The position numbers and the translations under genes are program-made. A DNA stretch of 64,000 bases from Berghia stephanieae (Eukaryota > Mollusca > Gastropoda > Nudibranchia > Aeolidiidae): the NCBI GenBank assembly GCA_034508935.3, contig CM067445.1, forward strand, positions 18,243,083 to 18,307,082, in the 5' to 3' direction. Shown here in pieces: positions 1-10,915 of the stretch (its first letter is position 1; the number at the start of each line of letters is the position of its first letter). The notes under the pieces are model-generated. The model saw only the letters and a program-made list of their open reading frames with translations. It was not told the DNA's origin and searched no databases.

Positions 1-115
1 TCTTAGAGAAATGGAATATCGCCATCAGGAGTTGTTTCTCGTCCTACATGGGATTTTTTATAAAGTGATTTGAGCACGTTTACTGGATATTGCACTTTAT
101 AACTGTTCTTGTTTA
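1..115 (+). repeat. 3' half of SINE-A (tRNA-derived SINE), cut by window edge
   Basis: The segment carries the SINE-A body end (AATATCGCC, then a CGTCCTACATG block) followed by the tail with TTTGAGCACGTTTA and a GGATATTGC box. These match the fuller copies at 1214-1516 and 15150-15456. The tRNA-like head would lie before the window. Confidence 0.7.
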
Positions 116-404
116 ACTCACTCAACCCTAACACCGACTATATCCGTTTTTTACCCGGGTTACTTTTACCCCATGCCTATTTATTACATGTTTCTGAGAC
201 AAATTATAGGCGTAGTATCAAAGCTAATGTTTTTAGTTTTTACATGTTAATGATAGTTGAATAAAACTATCTATGTAAATGCTCATTTTTAATACATTTT
301 TTTCCAATTTTAAAAAGTAGCAAAATTCTCTAGGATTGAGTGAGTTAATACTGAGTGGTGTGCATGAATTTATTAATAAAAGCAAATAAAAAATCTAAAC
401 ATTA

Positions 405-612
405 AATCCCTTTATTCACCCCATAGGGGAGATTTGTCTCTAGGGTCTATTCCAGAGGAAGAATGGAATGACCCAGGCGTCAGCCGCGGTGTAGTGCCGC
501 AAATTGAGCTAGGACGAGGCGACTTGCTCAGGGCCACATGCGTCAGCGGCGGGTGATCGAGCTCGATAAGAAGCAAAGAACGTACCGCTGACCCACGCTG
601 TCCTATGTGACC
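405..612 (-). repeat. SINE-B, tRNA-derived, full-length-like copy
   Basis: Read on the minus strand, a tRNA-like head with an A-box-like GTGGGTCAGCGGTA is followed by a body with CTGCGGCTG-like, TTCCATTCTTC and CCCTAGAGACAAATCTCC blocks. The same body order occurs on the plus strand at about 960-1170. The head differs from SINE-A, so this is a separate family. Confidence 0.6.
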
Positions 613-958
613 CTTTTTCATGTTGGAATCGGTTTTAATCTTATTTGATATCAAATCTTATTGATTTCACCAGTATAAGAGATACAGCGACGCACGCTGT
701 CAGTAAGAACCAGTGATTTTATTTGTTCTAATTCTGAGATAAAAACTGTTTACGAGAAGGATAAAGTTTGCATTCTAAATTGTAACCAGTTACATAATAA
801 TAAAGGGAACTTTGATATGTTAAGTAATTTAGTCTCACCATTAACATGTCAAAGAAAATGACTAATGACGGAAAATTAATAGAATTGAAGTAAATTGGTA
901 TCGAGTAGCTCTTAGTGTTTAAATGTGACTTTTAATATTTAACCATTTAAACAAGTAT
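613..958. other. AT-rich spacer without recognisable feature
   Basis: No ORF, repeat copy or splice-bounded exon could be supported here. Confidence 0.4.
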
Positions 959-959
959 G

Positions 960-1170
960 TTACTCGAAGTACGATAGCGTGTCACATCTGAAAAGTCTTT
1001 GCTTGGTAGCCAGAAGGTACCGAGTTCGACTCCTGCGGCGCTGTTTGCCCTTAAATAGGTCACTTAGCCCTAGGTCTTACAACAACGCTGCACTGCGGCT
1101 GTTCCCGAGTTATTTCATTCTTCTCTTAAAATGGGCCCTAAAGACAAATTTCTCGTTGAAAATGAAAGTA
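960..1170 (+). repeat. SINE-B, tRNA-derived, plus-strand copy
   Basis: A B-box-like GGTACCGAGTTCGACTCC (about 1014-1031) is followed by the same body blocks as the copy at 405-612: AACGCTGCACTGCGGCTGT, TTTCATTCTTCTC and CCTAAAGACAAATTTCTC. The head is more decayed than the body. Confidence 0.6.
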
Positions 1171-1213
1171 TGAATTTTTATGTTCTCTTCTTAATTCTCA
1201 GCATAGAAGAACG

Positions 1214-1516
1214 GTGCGGCTATGTGGTCTTGTGGCATGACACTCGCTTTCGTATCGGAAGGTCATGGGTTCGAGCCTCGCTCGGCGCATAGTTGAGTCT
1301 TTGGAAAAGGCTCTTTACTCACATTCTCTCACCGTACTCAGGAGTAAAATGAGTACCTGGCCGTTATCAGCATTGTCTCTGTCCGAAAAAAGTGTAATAT
1401 CGCCGAACAGGCGTCATGTCCCGTCCTAAAATGTTAGGTAATGCTGTTGGCCAGGGGTCCCCTAAGCGCTTTGAGCACGTTAAGTGGATATTGTGCTATA
1501 TAAAAGCTCAATTTTG
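1214..1516 (+). repeat. SINE-A, full-length copy with LINE-like tail
   Basis: The head has an A box (TGGTCTTGTGGCATGA) and a B box (GGGTTCGAGCC). The body has GGAAAAGGCTCTTTACTCAC and AATATCGCC, and the tail has AGCGCTTTGAGCACGTT and GATATTGTGCTATATAAAA. This is one of about ten copies or fragments in the window and serves here as a complete reference copy. It ends about 70 bases before the splice acceptor of the exon at 1586. Confidence 0.85.
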
Positions 1517-1585
1517 TCTATGTCACCTGTTATGTCAACGAGTGATAATAATAATTCATGTATTCCTCTTTCTTTTTTTTTTCAG

Positions 1586-1775
1586 CGAGATCAACCAGAA
1601 CTGTGCTACTGCTACACAGCCGTCGGCGATGCCAAGTGACACGACAATGGGTTCTTCCGATTCCACCGTGACAATGACAACTCAAGCTCCCCACACCACA
1701 CATCCACACACCCATCACCCACACCCATCTCATCCAACTCATCCCCCACATCCTGACCATGGTCACCATGGATAA
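1586..1775 (+). CDS. Terminal exon of an unidentified gene, His/Pro-rich C-terminus
   Basis: A long pyrimidine tract ending in TTTCAG (1571-1585) is a good splice acceptor. After it an open frame runs to a stop at 1773-1775, and AATAAA follows at 1803-1808, as expected for a last exon. The encoded tail of about 62 residues begins EINQNCATATQ, continues Ser/Thr-rich, and ends in a His/Pro-rich stretch of HP, HTHHPHP and HHG blocks. Such tails can bind divalent metals, but no family was recognised. Upstream exons were not found, and the 370 bases before the acceptor are mostly SINE-A. The frame is open because it is the longest; another phase reads CYCYTAVGDAK and then stops, so the true phase depends on the missing upstream exon. 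Confidence 0.45.
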
Positions 1776-1802
1776 ATTTTACACAAGTATCTTGTGTTTT
1801 CC

Positions 1803-1808
1803 AATAAA
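1803..1808 (+). terminator. Polyadenylation signal AATAAA
   Basis: It lies 28 bases after the stop of the exon at 1586-1775, in TTTTCCAATAAACCTTTT, which suits the 3' end of that gene. Confidence 0.55.
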
Positions 1809-1853
1809 CCTTTTGTAACTTTGAATATCATTATGCTCCCTCTCGACACGCAT

Positions 1854-1897
1854 TAAAATAATAAATAAAAATATAAATAAATAAATAGATAAACAAA

Positions 1898-1960
<63 letters not shown>

Positions 1961-1965
1961 AAGCA
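1854..1965 (+). repeat. (AAAT)n microsatellite
   Basis: Tandem AAAT units with a few interruptions at the left edge. The ORF read through it on the other strand is a repeat artefact. Confidence 0.9.
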
Positions 1966-2379
1966 AACAAAAATATTTTATGAAAACAAAGATTTTGGAC
2001 GAGGTGGGATGGCGGATGTGTGGGTGAATGTGGTGTTACTGTAATCGCATATACATGTATAGATAGTATGCGTTCCTGTTAAATACTTACAATTTCTGCC
2101 ACTGCCAACCAAAGAAATCGTAAACAACAAGCAAACTATGTATAAGTTACATTTGATAACTCTGTGATAGTTTTTTTTAGAGAGATATTAGTGAGACATG
2201 ATTATCTCTGTGGCAGTTTAAAAACGACACTAAATTAGTGGAGTGAACTTAACAGCATATCTTTTATAAGAAGAAATACATAGTCATAGCAGTAATGCAT
2301 ATATTCATATAATATTATTATAGAGTACGGTTGCCACCACTCTTTTGTTTGTTGTTTAACCATACACGTATTAGTGTCT

Positions 2380-2652
2380 GTTATATGATTGATAAACATT
2401 TGAGTGTATTCCTCTTAGTTGGGACCTGTGCTTGTGTCTGGATGAGACTTTTAGGTGATCTCAAACTAAGTACTTTGACGGTGTGCTCTTGGAATCTACA
2501 TCTGTTTCCTATTTGAACCAATTCCCCTTTTCTTTTGTGCTTTAATTGTAATTCTAGAACTTTTTACTATCCCATTTTCTTCCTTTTTACTGGCGCTGAT
2601 ATGACCTAAATGTGTTGCAAGCGCCGTAAAACACTTAAAAACAAACAAAAAC
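2380..2652 (+). repeat. R1 retroposon, 5'-truncated copy
   Basis: It contains the second half of R1: GTGTATTCCTCTTAGTTGGG, GTGCTTGTGTCTGGATGAGA, TGTGCTCTTGGAATCTACAT, ACTGGCGCTGATATGACC and GTTGCAAGCGCCGTAAAAC, then an A-rich AAAAACAAACAAAAAC end. The reference copy is at 22337-22869. Confidence 0.75.
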
Positions 2653-2904
2653 ATGTAATAATACGGCCATTTGATACTATTTTTCCAGCCACAACTGGTG
2701 AGCTTTTGGAAAAATCTGCATATTATCACCAAAAAATACGGTATACTATCTTCCTCGCCTGACAGAAGTCTGTAATTGGATTTTCTCGCTGCACTCAATG
2801 TAATGTTGTCAGTGTCATGAACTTAGAAATAAATCTTATGATATTTTTTTTAAAACACAAAACCCTTAAGACTTGACTTTCTTTATAAACATGATTAACA
2901 ATCA

Positions 2905-3060
2905 AACACACACACACGCGCGCACACACACACGCACACACACACACACAATATATATATATATATACATACATACATACATACATACATACATACATAC
3001 ATACATACATACATACATACATACATACATACATACATACATACATACATACATACACAC
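2905..3060 (+). repeat. Composite (CA)n-(TA)n-(ACAT)n microsatellite
   Basis: Three adjacent simple repeats in which (ACAT)n covers about 95 bases. The His/Thr-like and Cys/Val-like ORFs across it are artefacts. Confidence 0.9.
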
Positions 3061-3067
3061 ATTATTT

Positions 3068-3980
3068 GCGCGAGCTATGTGATCTTGTGATTTGGACCGG
3101 AAGGTCCTGGGTTCGCTTCGAGCGACGCATAGTCGATTATTTGGATATGGCTCCTAACTCACATTCTCTCCCCGTACTCTGTGTAAAATGAGTGCCTGCC
3201 CGTTAGCAGCGTTGTATCTGTCGGAAAAATTGTAATATCGCCTAACAGCGTCATGTCTCGTCCTGTGCGGCTATGTGGTCTAGTGGTATGACACTCGCTT
3301 TCGGATCGGAAGGTCCTGGGTTCGAGCCTCGCGCTCGGCGCATAGTTGAGTCCTTGGAAAAGGCTCTTTACTCACTTTCTCTCACCGTACTCAGTGTAAA
3401 ATGAGTGCCTGCCCGTTAGCAGCGTTGTATCTGTCGGAAAAATTGTAATATCGCCTAACAGGCGTCATGTCTCGTCCTGTGCGGCTATGTGGTCTAGTGG
3501 TATGACACTCGCTTTCGGATCGGAAGGTCCTGGGTTCGAGCCTCGCGCTCGGCGCATAGTTGAGTCCTTGGAAAAGGCTCTTTACTCACTTTCTCTCACC
3601 GTACTCAGGTGTAAAATGAGTGCCTGCCCGTTAGCAGCGTTGTATCTGTCGGAAAAATTGTAATATCGCCTAACAGGCGTCATGTCTCGTCCTGTGCGGC
3701 TATGTGGTCTAGTGGTATGACACTCGCTTTCGGATCGGAAGGTCCTGGGTTCGAGCCTCGCGCTCGGCGCATAGTTGAGTCCTTGGAAAAGGCTCTTTAC
3801 TCACATTCTCTCACCGTACTCAGGTGTAAACCGAGTGCTTGGCCGTTAACAGCGTTGTCTTTGTCCGAAAAATTGTAATATCGCCTAACAGGCGTCATGT
3901 CCCGTCCTACATGTTAAATGTTGCTGTTGACTAGGGACGGTTTGAGCACATTTAGTGGTTATTGCGCTATATAAAGCTCA
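3068..3980 (+). repeat. Tandem SINE-A array (4 units, about 215-bp period)
   Basis: Unit starts lie at about 3068 (diverged), 3265, 3479 and 3694. Each unit has the tRNA-like A box (TGGTCTAGTGGTATGA), the B box (GGGTTCGAGCC) and the body ending CATGTCTCGTCCT, then runs straight into the next GTGCGGCTATG. Units two to four are nearly identical. Only the last unit carries the 3' tail (GCACATTTAGTGG, TTGCGCTATATAAAGCTC). This looks like amplification of the tailless head-plus-body rather than separate insertions. Confidence 0.85.
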
Positions 3981-3994
3981 ATTATTAATTATTA

Positions 3995-4095
3995 ATTACA
4001 TGTTTTTTGTTGCTATTGGCAGGGACCCCCTGTAAAGCGCTTTGAGGACGTTTAGCGGATATTGCGCTATATAGAAGCTCAAAGCTCAAGCTTAA
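3995..4095 (+). repeat. Second SINE-A tail fragment
   Basis: GTTGCTATTGGCAGGGACCC, TGTAAAGCGCTTTGAGGACG and GGATATTGCGCTATATAGAA repeat the tail of the array just upstream. The piece is an isolated 3' end, or a duplication of the array's tail. Confidence 0.7.
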
Positions 4096-4274
4096 GCATG
4101 CGTTAATTAAACATTATAGGTAAAGATTCCTTTTTTAAAGGAATATTTTAATTTACCTACCGTATTGTGATGTTAAAGTTATTATAGTGTATAAATATTT
4201 AATAGAATCAATATCGGAGTATGGTTATTGTGTGTGATTCTATACAAAAATCAGTCAGTTGTCATTGAGAATTG

Positions 4275-4945
4275 CATGTTAATGATTACGCTTCCACCCT
4301 TCAACGATCGACGAAATACGAGGAAGAAAACGAAGAACTATCCTAAGACGTCGAGGTGCAAAGACGTACAAACATGCGTACCTTTTGTCGTTATAAAACG
4401 TTAACATTACATCGTTTGAACCCGTCACAGTTAAAAATATAATATTATCAGACATGCCTAATAAATCATGGCCGCTAGATAAAACACCAACTTGGCTCAT
4501 AAAGGCATATGCAAATTATCTTGCTCCAGCTATTGAATCGATCGTAAATGAAAGTCTAGTGTTGCCCGATTTTCCAAATATGCTGAACCATGCCTTGGTT
4601 AGACCCCCAAAGAAAAAATCAAATCTTGAGTGCAATGAGTAAAATAAATTTCGACCTGTGTCAAATTTGAATTTCATTTCAAAATTAATTGAAAAAGTCG
4701 TTGATGGTCGTCTTATTAATATTAACCATATAGAGACGATACGAATACCTTAAATTTTAAATTTCAATCTGCATACAAAGCCTCACACAGCACAGAAACG
4801 ACATTACTTAAAGTTTTTAATGGTTTTGTAAATGATTTAGATAATATTAGTGCTGCGATGCTCGTTTTACTAGATTTAAGTGCCGCATTCGACACTATCG
4901 ATCAAAATATACTTTTGACTAGACTAAGTGATCAATTTATATAAT
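4275..4945 (+). mobile_element. LINE reverse-transcriptase relic (CR1/L2-like group)
   Basis: Plus-strand translation shows the N-terminal part of a non-LTR reverse transcriptase in more than one frame. KSWPLDKTPTWLIKAYANYL corresponds to the usual K-S-c-x-LDPiPtWLlK box. It is followed by ALVRPPKKK, then FRPVSNLNFISKLIEKVV, FQSAYK..HSTETTLLKVF and motif A, LVLLDLSAAFDTIDQNILL. Stops and frame changes separate these blocks, and the frame ends at LSDQFI. The HSTETxLL and DLSAAFDTID wording is typical of CR1/L2-type LINEs. It is interrupted by an opposite-strand LINE; a matching 3' end is at 5585-5865. Confidence 0.8.
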
Positions 4946-4949
4946 TTGT

Positions 4950-5475
4950 TATCCATGGTAACTCCAAGATACTAATATTTGTATTCTACTACTTGCACTA
5001 CTTTTTCGTTTTTAATAGTGATATGGTCTTTGGTATTCTTATCTTTTCTAAAGTCGATAATAGTATTTTTTTAGTCTTACTTACATTCAGTTCAAGGTGG
5101 TTATTGTCGCACCAGGAAACAAATATATTTATTTCTTCCTTATAATTTATTTCGTCATTATTAGTAATTAATCCTTGTAGAGTAGTGTCGTCTGCAAATT
5201 TAAAAAGGGGTATGTTTAGATCTGAGCTTTTACAGTCGTTCGTGTAAAGTATTAAAAGCATGGAGAGATTACACAGCCCTGCGGAGCACCAATATATATA
5301 TATTATTGGAGACAAGCCCTCTTACTTGTATATACGTATTCTATTTGTGAGGAAGTCTAACACCCAGGAGATGATATATTGATTTATTTTAAAAGTAGAA
5401 AGCTTATGAGCAGGGCGGTGGGGCTGAATGGTATTAAAGGCGGACGAAAAATCAATAAAAAAAAACTAATTAAAA
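4950..5475 (-). mobile_element. Second LINE reverse-transcriptase relic, opposite strand
   Basis: The minus strand reads FIDFSSAFNTIQPH (motif A), then a block close to WVLDFLTNRIRIY, a C-terminal part of motif B (CSAGLCNLSMLLILYTNDC), and motif C in a run FKFADDTTLQGLI, followed by WCDNNHLELNVSKTK. This order is that of a Jockey/CR1-superfamily LINE reverse transcriptase. It sits between the 5' and 3' parts of a plus-strand LINE, so a nested insertion is likely. There is no complete ORF2, no endonuclease domain and at least one in-frame stop. Confidence 0.8.
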
Positions 5476-5557
5476 AATATGAACCCATCGAAATTTAAGA
5501 TCATCTCAGTCCCAACTTCTAAAGGTTACCACCTCAAAATCCACTTTTGGTTTAAAA

Positions 5558-5954
<397 letters not shown>

Positions 5955-6224
5955 TTTCTTGCATTACCATCCACCACCTTCCCCATACATCTATCTTTTT
6001 TTCTTCCTTTTTTGTTGTTGTAATCATGTATTTTTCTTTTTTTTTTTTTGTGTGTGTTTTGATTATTTCTTTCCTGATGAAGGGTAAGGGTCGAAACGTT
6101 GTTTTTCCAGTGTTAACTCCTTTTATGTGAGCCATTTATAAATTAATAAAGTAAATAAATAATAAAGTTCTCTTTTTTATCCTCAAGAGAAAATTTGACT
6201 ATTTTAGTAGGCCATGGCCTATGG

Positions 6225-6330
6225 AGATGTGACTTGATCAATATCACATACGTGACTGATACTGATAGTCGAACTCGGTACCTTTCAGGTCTGAAGCAAA
6301 CCGCTGAGCCACGGTGCCTCACGATCACAT
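6225..6330 (-). repeat. SINE-B head fragment
   Basis: The minus strand reads GAGGCACCGTGGCTCAGCGG (A-box region) and GGTACCGAGTTCGACT (B box), matching the heads of the SINE-B copies at 405-612 and 960-1170. Only the tRNA-like part and a short following piece are recognisable. Confidence 0.55.
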
Positions 6331-6439
6331 GGTTTCCTGGTTTCCTTGAACTCTTTTGCATGTCTCGAGGGATTTAAGGAAAGAAAGAAAGGAAACAAAA
6401 CAAGTATAAAATAAGAAGGAAAGGAACAAAAAGCACATA

Positions 6440-6467
6440 CCCCCCCCCCCCCCCACACACACATGTA
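6440..6467 (+). repeat. Poly-C run with (CA)n
   Basis: About 15 consecutive C followed by CA repeats. The length of such a run is unreliable in most assemblies. Confidence 0.8.
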
Positions 6468-6880
6468 ATAATCTTGTTTTTGTGGTATCTTGTTATTTGG
6501 GTTGCAGGGGGTACATACAATAATGAAGCCTCTTTGTAGTTTTCTTCAAGTTACGTGTAGTTTTTAATGAGGAAGGTGTAATATAGTCGATGGAGTAAAT
6601 GAGAGAGATTTGATAGGGAGGATGTATGGAGTTGTTCTGAGAGGTTTGGTGGCGAGATATTTCTTGATAATGAGGTGTAGTTTTTGTTGTTGAGAATGAG
6701 ATGTGTGTAGTTGCCAGTGCCGCTATTTTGGCAGGCAGCGTGGCAGGCTTCTTGAGGCTTGGGACGAATGAAGAGGGAGTGATAGAACAAAACAAGATCT
6801 TATTTTGCGCAAGAGATATGCTGAGTTTTTCTCTCGCGCAATGCTCAGGGTCGTGATTGGTTCTAAGGAAGGGGCGACAC

Positions 6881-6980
6881 TGTCAAATAAAGAATAGAAA
6901 TAACACACTATTAAATCTTACTATCTAATAGTTTTATTTCAATTAGGATTGCCCTCAACGTGAGTCGGGAGGCGAATGAC
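6881..6980 (-). mobile_element. LTR-retrotransposon fossil: partial LTR (3' part)
   Basis: About 95 bases match the LTR at 8184-8445 almost base for base, including the polyadenylation-like AATAAAACTATTAG and the terminal TTTGACA on the minus strand. The next 390 bases on that strand (down to about 6490) may be internal sequence, but no protein was recognised. It is a broken remnant. Confidence 0.6.
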
Positions 6981-7210
6981 CAATGCATGTTATATAATGG
7001 AATAGAAAATGAAGATTGGCACTCAGCCCTCAACGTAAGTCGAGTGGCGATACGGCCAACATAAGTACGTAATAAAATGATAATTGAACGTAATAAAATA
7101 ATATTCACAATGTAAAATAGTGACATCGAAATAATAATAAGAAGAAGAAGATTGGCACTCAGCCCTCAACGTGAGTCGAGTGGCGATGTGGCCAAAATTA
7201 GTAATATAAT
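6981..7210 (-). repeat. Degenerate duplications of an LTR-derived motif
   Basis: GCCCTCAACGT(A/G)AGTCGAGTGG recurs at about 7032 and 7161, echoing the LTR block at about 6951 and 8253. Each recurrence is preceded by GATTGGCACTCA. These look like local duplications around the LTR fragment. Confidence 0.5.
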
Positions 7211-7635
7211 GATAATCGAATGTATCAATAAAACATGAATATTTACCAAGTAAGATAATGGCATCGAATATGCCAACATCATTAATAAAAGCATAAGATA
7301 TAAATCACTACCAACAATCTCACAAGTTTGGTATAATTCGATGATGCAGGGCATCATCAGGACATTATACAACTATAACGATTAATGACCAAGAAAGCTT
7401 GACAGACAGACCGATAACTGAGCATACAGCTAGTCAGACAATAGGTACTTATGCCTATATGTGTATCAGGTGACAGGCATACAGATAGTTGAATAGATTA
7501 TTAGGTAGATTGATATGTAGCCAACTGTAATCTCATACTAAGTAATTGAAAGGTAAATATATAAAGATGGGTACATATGTGCATAGGCAGACAGATATAT
7601 AAGTATACAGATAGATAGGTCCGTAGGTCGGTCGG

Positions 7636-7649
7636 TAGATGGATGGATG

Positions 7650-7689
<40 letters not shown>

Positions 7690-7712
7690 CAGAGAGATAT
7701 AGATGGATAGAT
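7636..7712 (+). repeat. (GATA)n/(GATG)n microsatellite
   Basis: GATG units followed by about 11 GATA units and degenerate copies on both sides. Confidence 0.85.
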
Positions 7713-8005
7713 GGAAGGGATGTGACAGTGACAGGATAACTACATCAACAACATTAGAATAGGCCGATATTATTTACAAATCACCAATAATAAAGATCGT
7801 GGTAAGTTTGTAATCGTGATAAACAGATTATTACTAGCACTCATGTAATCAATTAATTAGACTAAGTATTTTCCTCATGACAGATACAAGTTATACAGGC
7901 ACGTATTCGATTTACTGTCATTACACAAAGGCATTAACAATCCATGGAAATGATATGAAAAAAATAAGAAATCACGATGTCAATAATTAAAACAATAAAT
8001 GCAAC

Positions 8006-8140
<135 letters not shown>

Positions 8141-8183
8141 AGTAATGCTTATGACAATGTTAATAATAAAAGTTCAACATACC

Positions 8184-8704
8184 TGTCAAATAAAGAATAG
8201 AAATAACACACTATTAAATCTTACTATCTAATAGTTTTATTTCAATTAGGATTGCCCTCAACGTGAGTCGGGAGGCGAATGACGTTGAAGCGAGGTGCGC
8301 CACTAGTTTTATCCTTTCTCCCCACGCAACCAAAATGTGCGTGGTATGTGCGACGGCGCGCAGCATACCGCAAGACGAATAGAAAGAGACCATAACAGAA
8401 AGTGCTATTAAAAAAATACAAGAAGTATGAAACCATCATACTACATACTTCCCCCTCAAGACAAAAATCGTCCTCGATTTTCTTAATAAACTATAAGCAA
8501 CTAATCCCAGATAAAGAGGAAAATATACATTAAAAAATAATAATATAATAACAATTGATAAAATAGCAATTATCGTAACACCCATGCAATCAAAATGTGC
8601 GTGGTATGTGCGACGGCGCGCAGCATACCGCAAGACGAATAGAAAGAGACCATAACAGAAAGTGCTATAAAAAAATACAAGAAGTATGAAACCATCATAC
8701 TACA
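8184..8704 (-). mobile_element. LTR-retrotransposon fossil: LTR, purine tract, second partial LTR
   Basis: On the minus strand an LTR of about 262 bases spans 8445 to 8184. It begins TGTAGTATGATGG, ends TTTGACA and has a polyadenylation-like AATAAA. Directly before it (8446-8457) lies a polypurine tract GAGGGGGAAGTA, the position expected for a 3' LTR. A second copy of the first 117 LTR bases covers 8588-8704, with about 140 bases between. The two copies are almost identical where they overlap, so the element is fairly young, yet it is fragmentary and without a coding core here. The family (Gypsy or other) was not determined. Confidence 0.65.
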
Positions 8705-8799
8705 CACACAAAAACAAAAATAACCCCCAAAAAACAAAACAAAACAAAAATCATTGATGCTGTGCTCCTAACATCCGCCAGTCTAGATATTACGCACAA

Positions 8800-8935
8800 A
8801 GACACAAACATATGTGGAACCATAAACGTTTATTGTCTAATTGTTAGAATTTAGTGACAACTAATCATTAAATTGGATGTCAAAGAGTGAAGTTTACGTC
8901 ACTTTTGTTCCATCTATAATAAATAACCCAAATAA
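8800..8935 (-). repeat. R2 repeat copy
   Basis: Minus-strand blocks (GGAACAAAAGTGACGTAAAC, TAATGATTAGTTGTCACTAA, then ACGTTTATGGTTCC) match the R2 copies at 46655-46790, 47285-47440, 48018-48145 and 48205-48330. Confidence 0.5.
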
Positions 8936-9289
8936 AAACATCAGACATAAAAAAAGCAAACAATTCAATTCTTATTGGGACGAGAGATAAACTGCTGGTA
9001 GGCTAAGCATACTACAATAATAATGCTCACTATTATTTCATACTTGTACTTCATTCAGCTTCACCTTCAGACCTCAGACTCAAGACAGGTTAGGTCGAGT
9101 TAAAGTGTTTTATATTTATATGCAGCACAAATGAGGTTCTAGGAGTTGAGATTATTTACCGTTTTCCTTCCTGTAAGTATACCTACATACTTTTCTGTAC
9201 ATCGGAATTTTCTCCCGATCCCTACCTATGCCTTGCTTTATCCAAAAGTGTTGGTGTTGTTTTGCGTTGCGCAGTGGCTACTCAGTTCA

Positions 9290-10915
9290 AAATAGGCAGT
9301 TTAGTGAGCAGCAGCAGTGGCAGTCAAATTTTGACCCAACTCGCCCATAGGAAAGTTGTGACCGAAAATTGCCGTTCGCGTTTTGGGGGGTTCAATTAAA
9401 GATGCATAACTTCGTTATAAAGAGGAATATCGCAGATATTTTGATATCATTATTTTCGTCTTTCAATTTCCTTTTAAATGGTGCCAATTAAGGAAAAATC
9501 CATTAATAATTCCAGAAGTTATATGAAGTTAAAATTTGGCAATTTTCAAATGCATTTATTTTTTTATTTACCGCGTGTGTTTTTAAAATTTAAACGCTTG
9601 TTTTTAGAATATCATCTAAACTTTATTCATGCCAAATTTCAGGGCTCTATATCGATGCGCAGACACCTTTTAACTCTGCGCCGAAATGCCTTGTTTACAT
9701 TATCTTCTCATCATGGCTGCCGGACGATATCGATATTCATATCGATATTTTAAACTTAGTTATGTATTATGTTAAATTTAGTCCATAATATTTTCAGTAC
9801 TATTATTTGCTATGTTTTTATTTTGAATACATACTTTCCAACTTTATTTATAGGCTTTTTATAGTTTTTGTTTTAAAAGTTCGTATATTTCTTCTCTTTG
9901 TGAGATCCGATATTAATAATATCGATATTTTAAAAATACCAATTGCTTTAATTTAATTTTATTTTACTTTGCCATCAAGTCATCAAGTTTCTTTCCCATA
10001 TGTTTAGATATGTTTATCATTTGTATCCATATTCTAAAGGCCTTAGCCTTAATAATTATTATGGTAAGAAGTTCTATTAGTTTTGACACCCCCATATATT
10101 GAGAGAGAAGGGGGGAGGGGGTGGGGGGATAAAATTATATTAATTGTCAGTTCAAATGATGTAATAGCAATAAACCCAAAGTGGTTCAGCAGAATTTTTT
10201 AAAGTATTAAAAGCCAGAACTTTCCTTCTAATTAGGTATAATAGGGAATCTGTTTCAATTTATTTGAACTTCTTCAATCTACCATTTTATTTATATGCAA
10301 TTAAATAGGTAAAAATAAACTCATTATGACATTAAACAACATGTTTATATCTTTTCATTTAAATACTCTCAAACCCTTTTTTATTCTCTATGTATTAATT
10401 AGAAGAGGGGAATTATTTGCAATTGTTTCAATGAGATATTGGGGATAAATCCAAAAGTGATAGAGCAAATTGTTTCTTACGTCTAGCAGAGTTTTTGATT
10501 ATGTAACATTTGCGTCATATTATGTAATAATGTGTTAATTTGAAATGTTTATCTTCCTCTTTATTAATGTAAATGCATTGGTCTCGTTAAGACGAACATT
10601 TTGGTATACAATATATGATAAGAACTCCATATTGACTGTTTTAACCATTTTTTATTAACATCACGTGATTTCGGTCACAACTTTGCAATGGTAATTTTGG
10701 GGTAAAAATCGGTCTGAAATTTCAGACTTTAAACTGCCGTAACTATATTTCTAATCAAGATACAAACAAAATTCAAACTGTTTTGTAATCTGTGTTGCCA
10801 GCTCTTTCATATGACATTGGTTTCAAGTGTGTGAGGTACATTTAGAATTTCTATTAAACTCCCTATTCAAAAGGCCGATTCACGGTGGCTTCGCTTGCAG
10901 TAAACTGCCCTGTTC
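9290..10915. repeat. Segment bounded by imperfect inverted repeats
   Basis: Near the left edge GGCAGTTTAGTGAGCAGCAG is followed by AAAGTTGTGACCGAAAATTG. Near the right edge the reverse complements GGTCACAACTTTGCAATGG and TTGCAGTAAACTGCC appear in reverse order. This fits an old non-autonomous DNA transposon or an inverted duplication. The interior (9390-10650) is AT-rich with no supported gene; the 91-codon ORF at 9478-9753 has no recognisable features. Confidence 0.35.

Noticed and set aside
1530-1769. Minus-strand Trp/Met/Val-rich ORF
   Set aside because: It is antisense to the His/Pro-rich exon and has no splice or polyadenylation support.
2795-3082. His/Thr-rich and Cys/Val-rich ORFs on both strands
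   Set aside because: They are produced by CA, TA and ACAT repeats.
3265-3345. Functional tRNA genes at SINE-A heads, 21806 and 50775
   Set aside because: A and B boxes are good, but acceptor stems do not pair, no CCA-proximal structure is seen, and SINE bodies follow.
3068-3945. CRISPR-like array
   Set aside because: The 215-bp period has no short repeat/unique spacer structure, and the unit is a eukaryotic SINE.
9478-9753. 91-codon ORF
   Set aside because: No recognisable motif, composition like the surrounding AT-rich DNA, and located inside a probable repeat.
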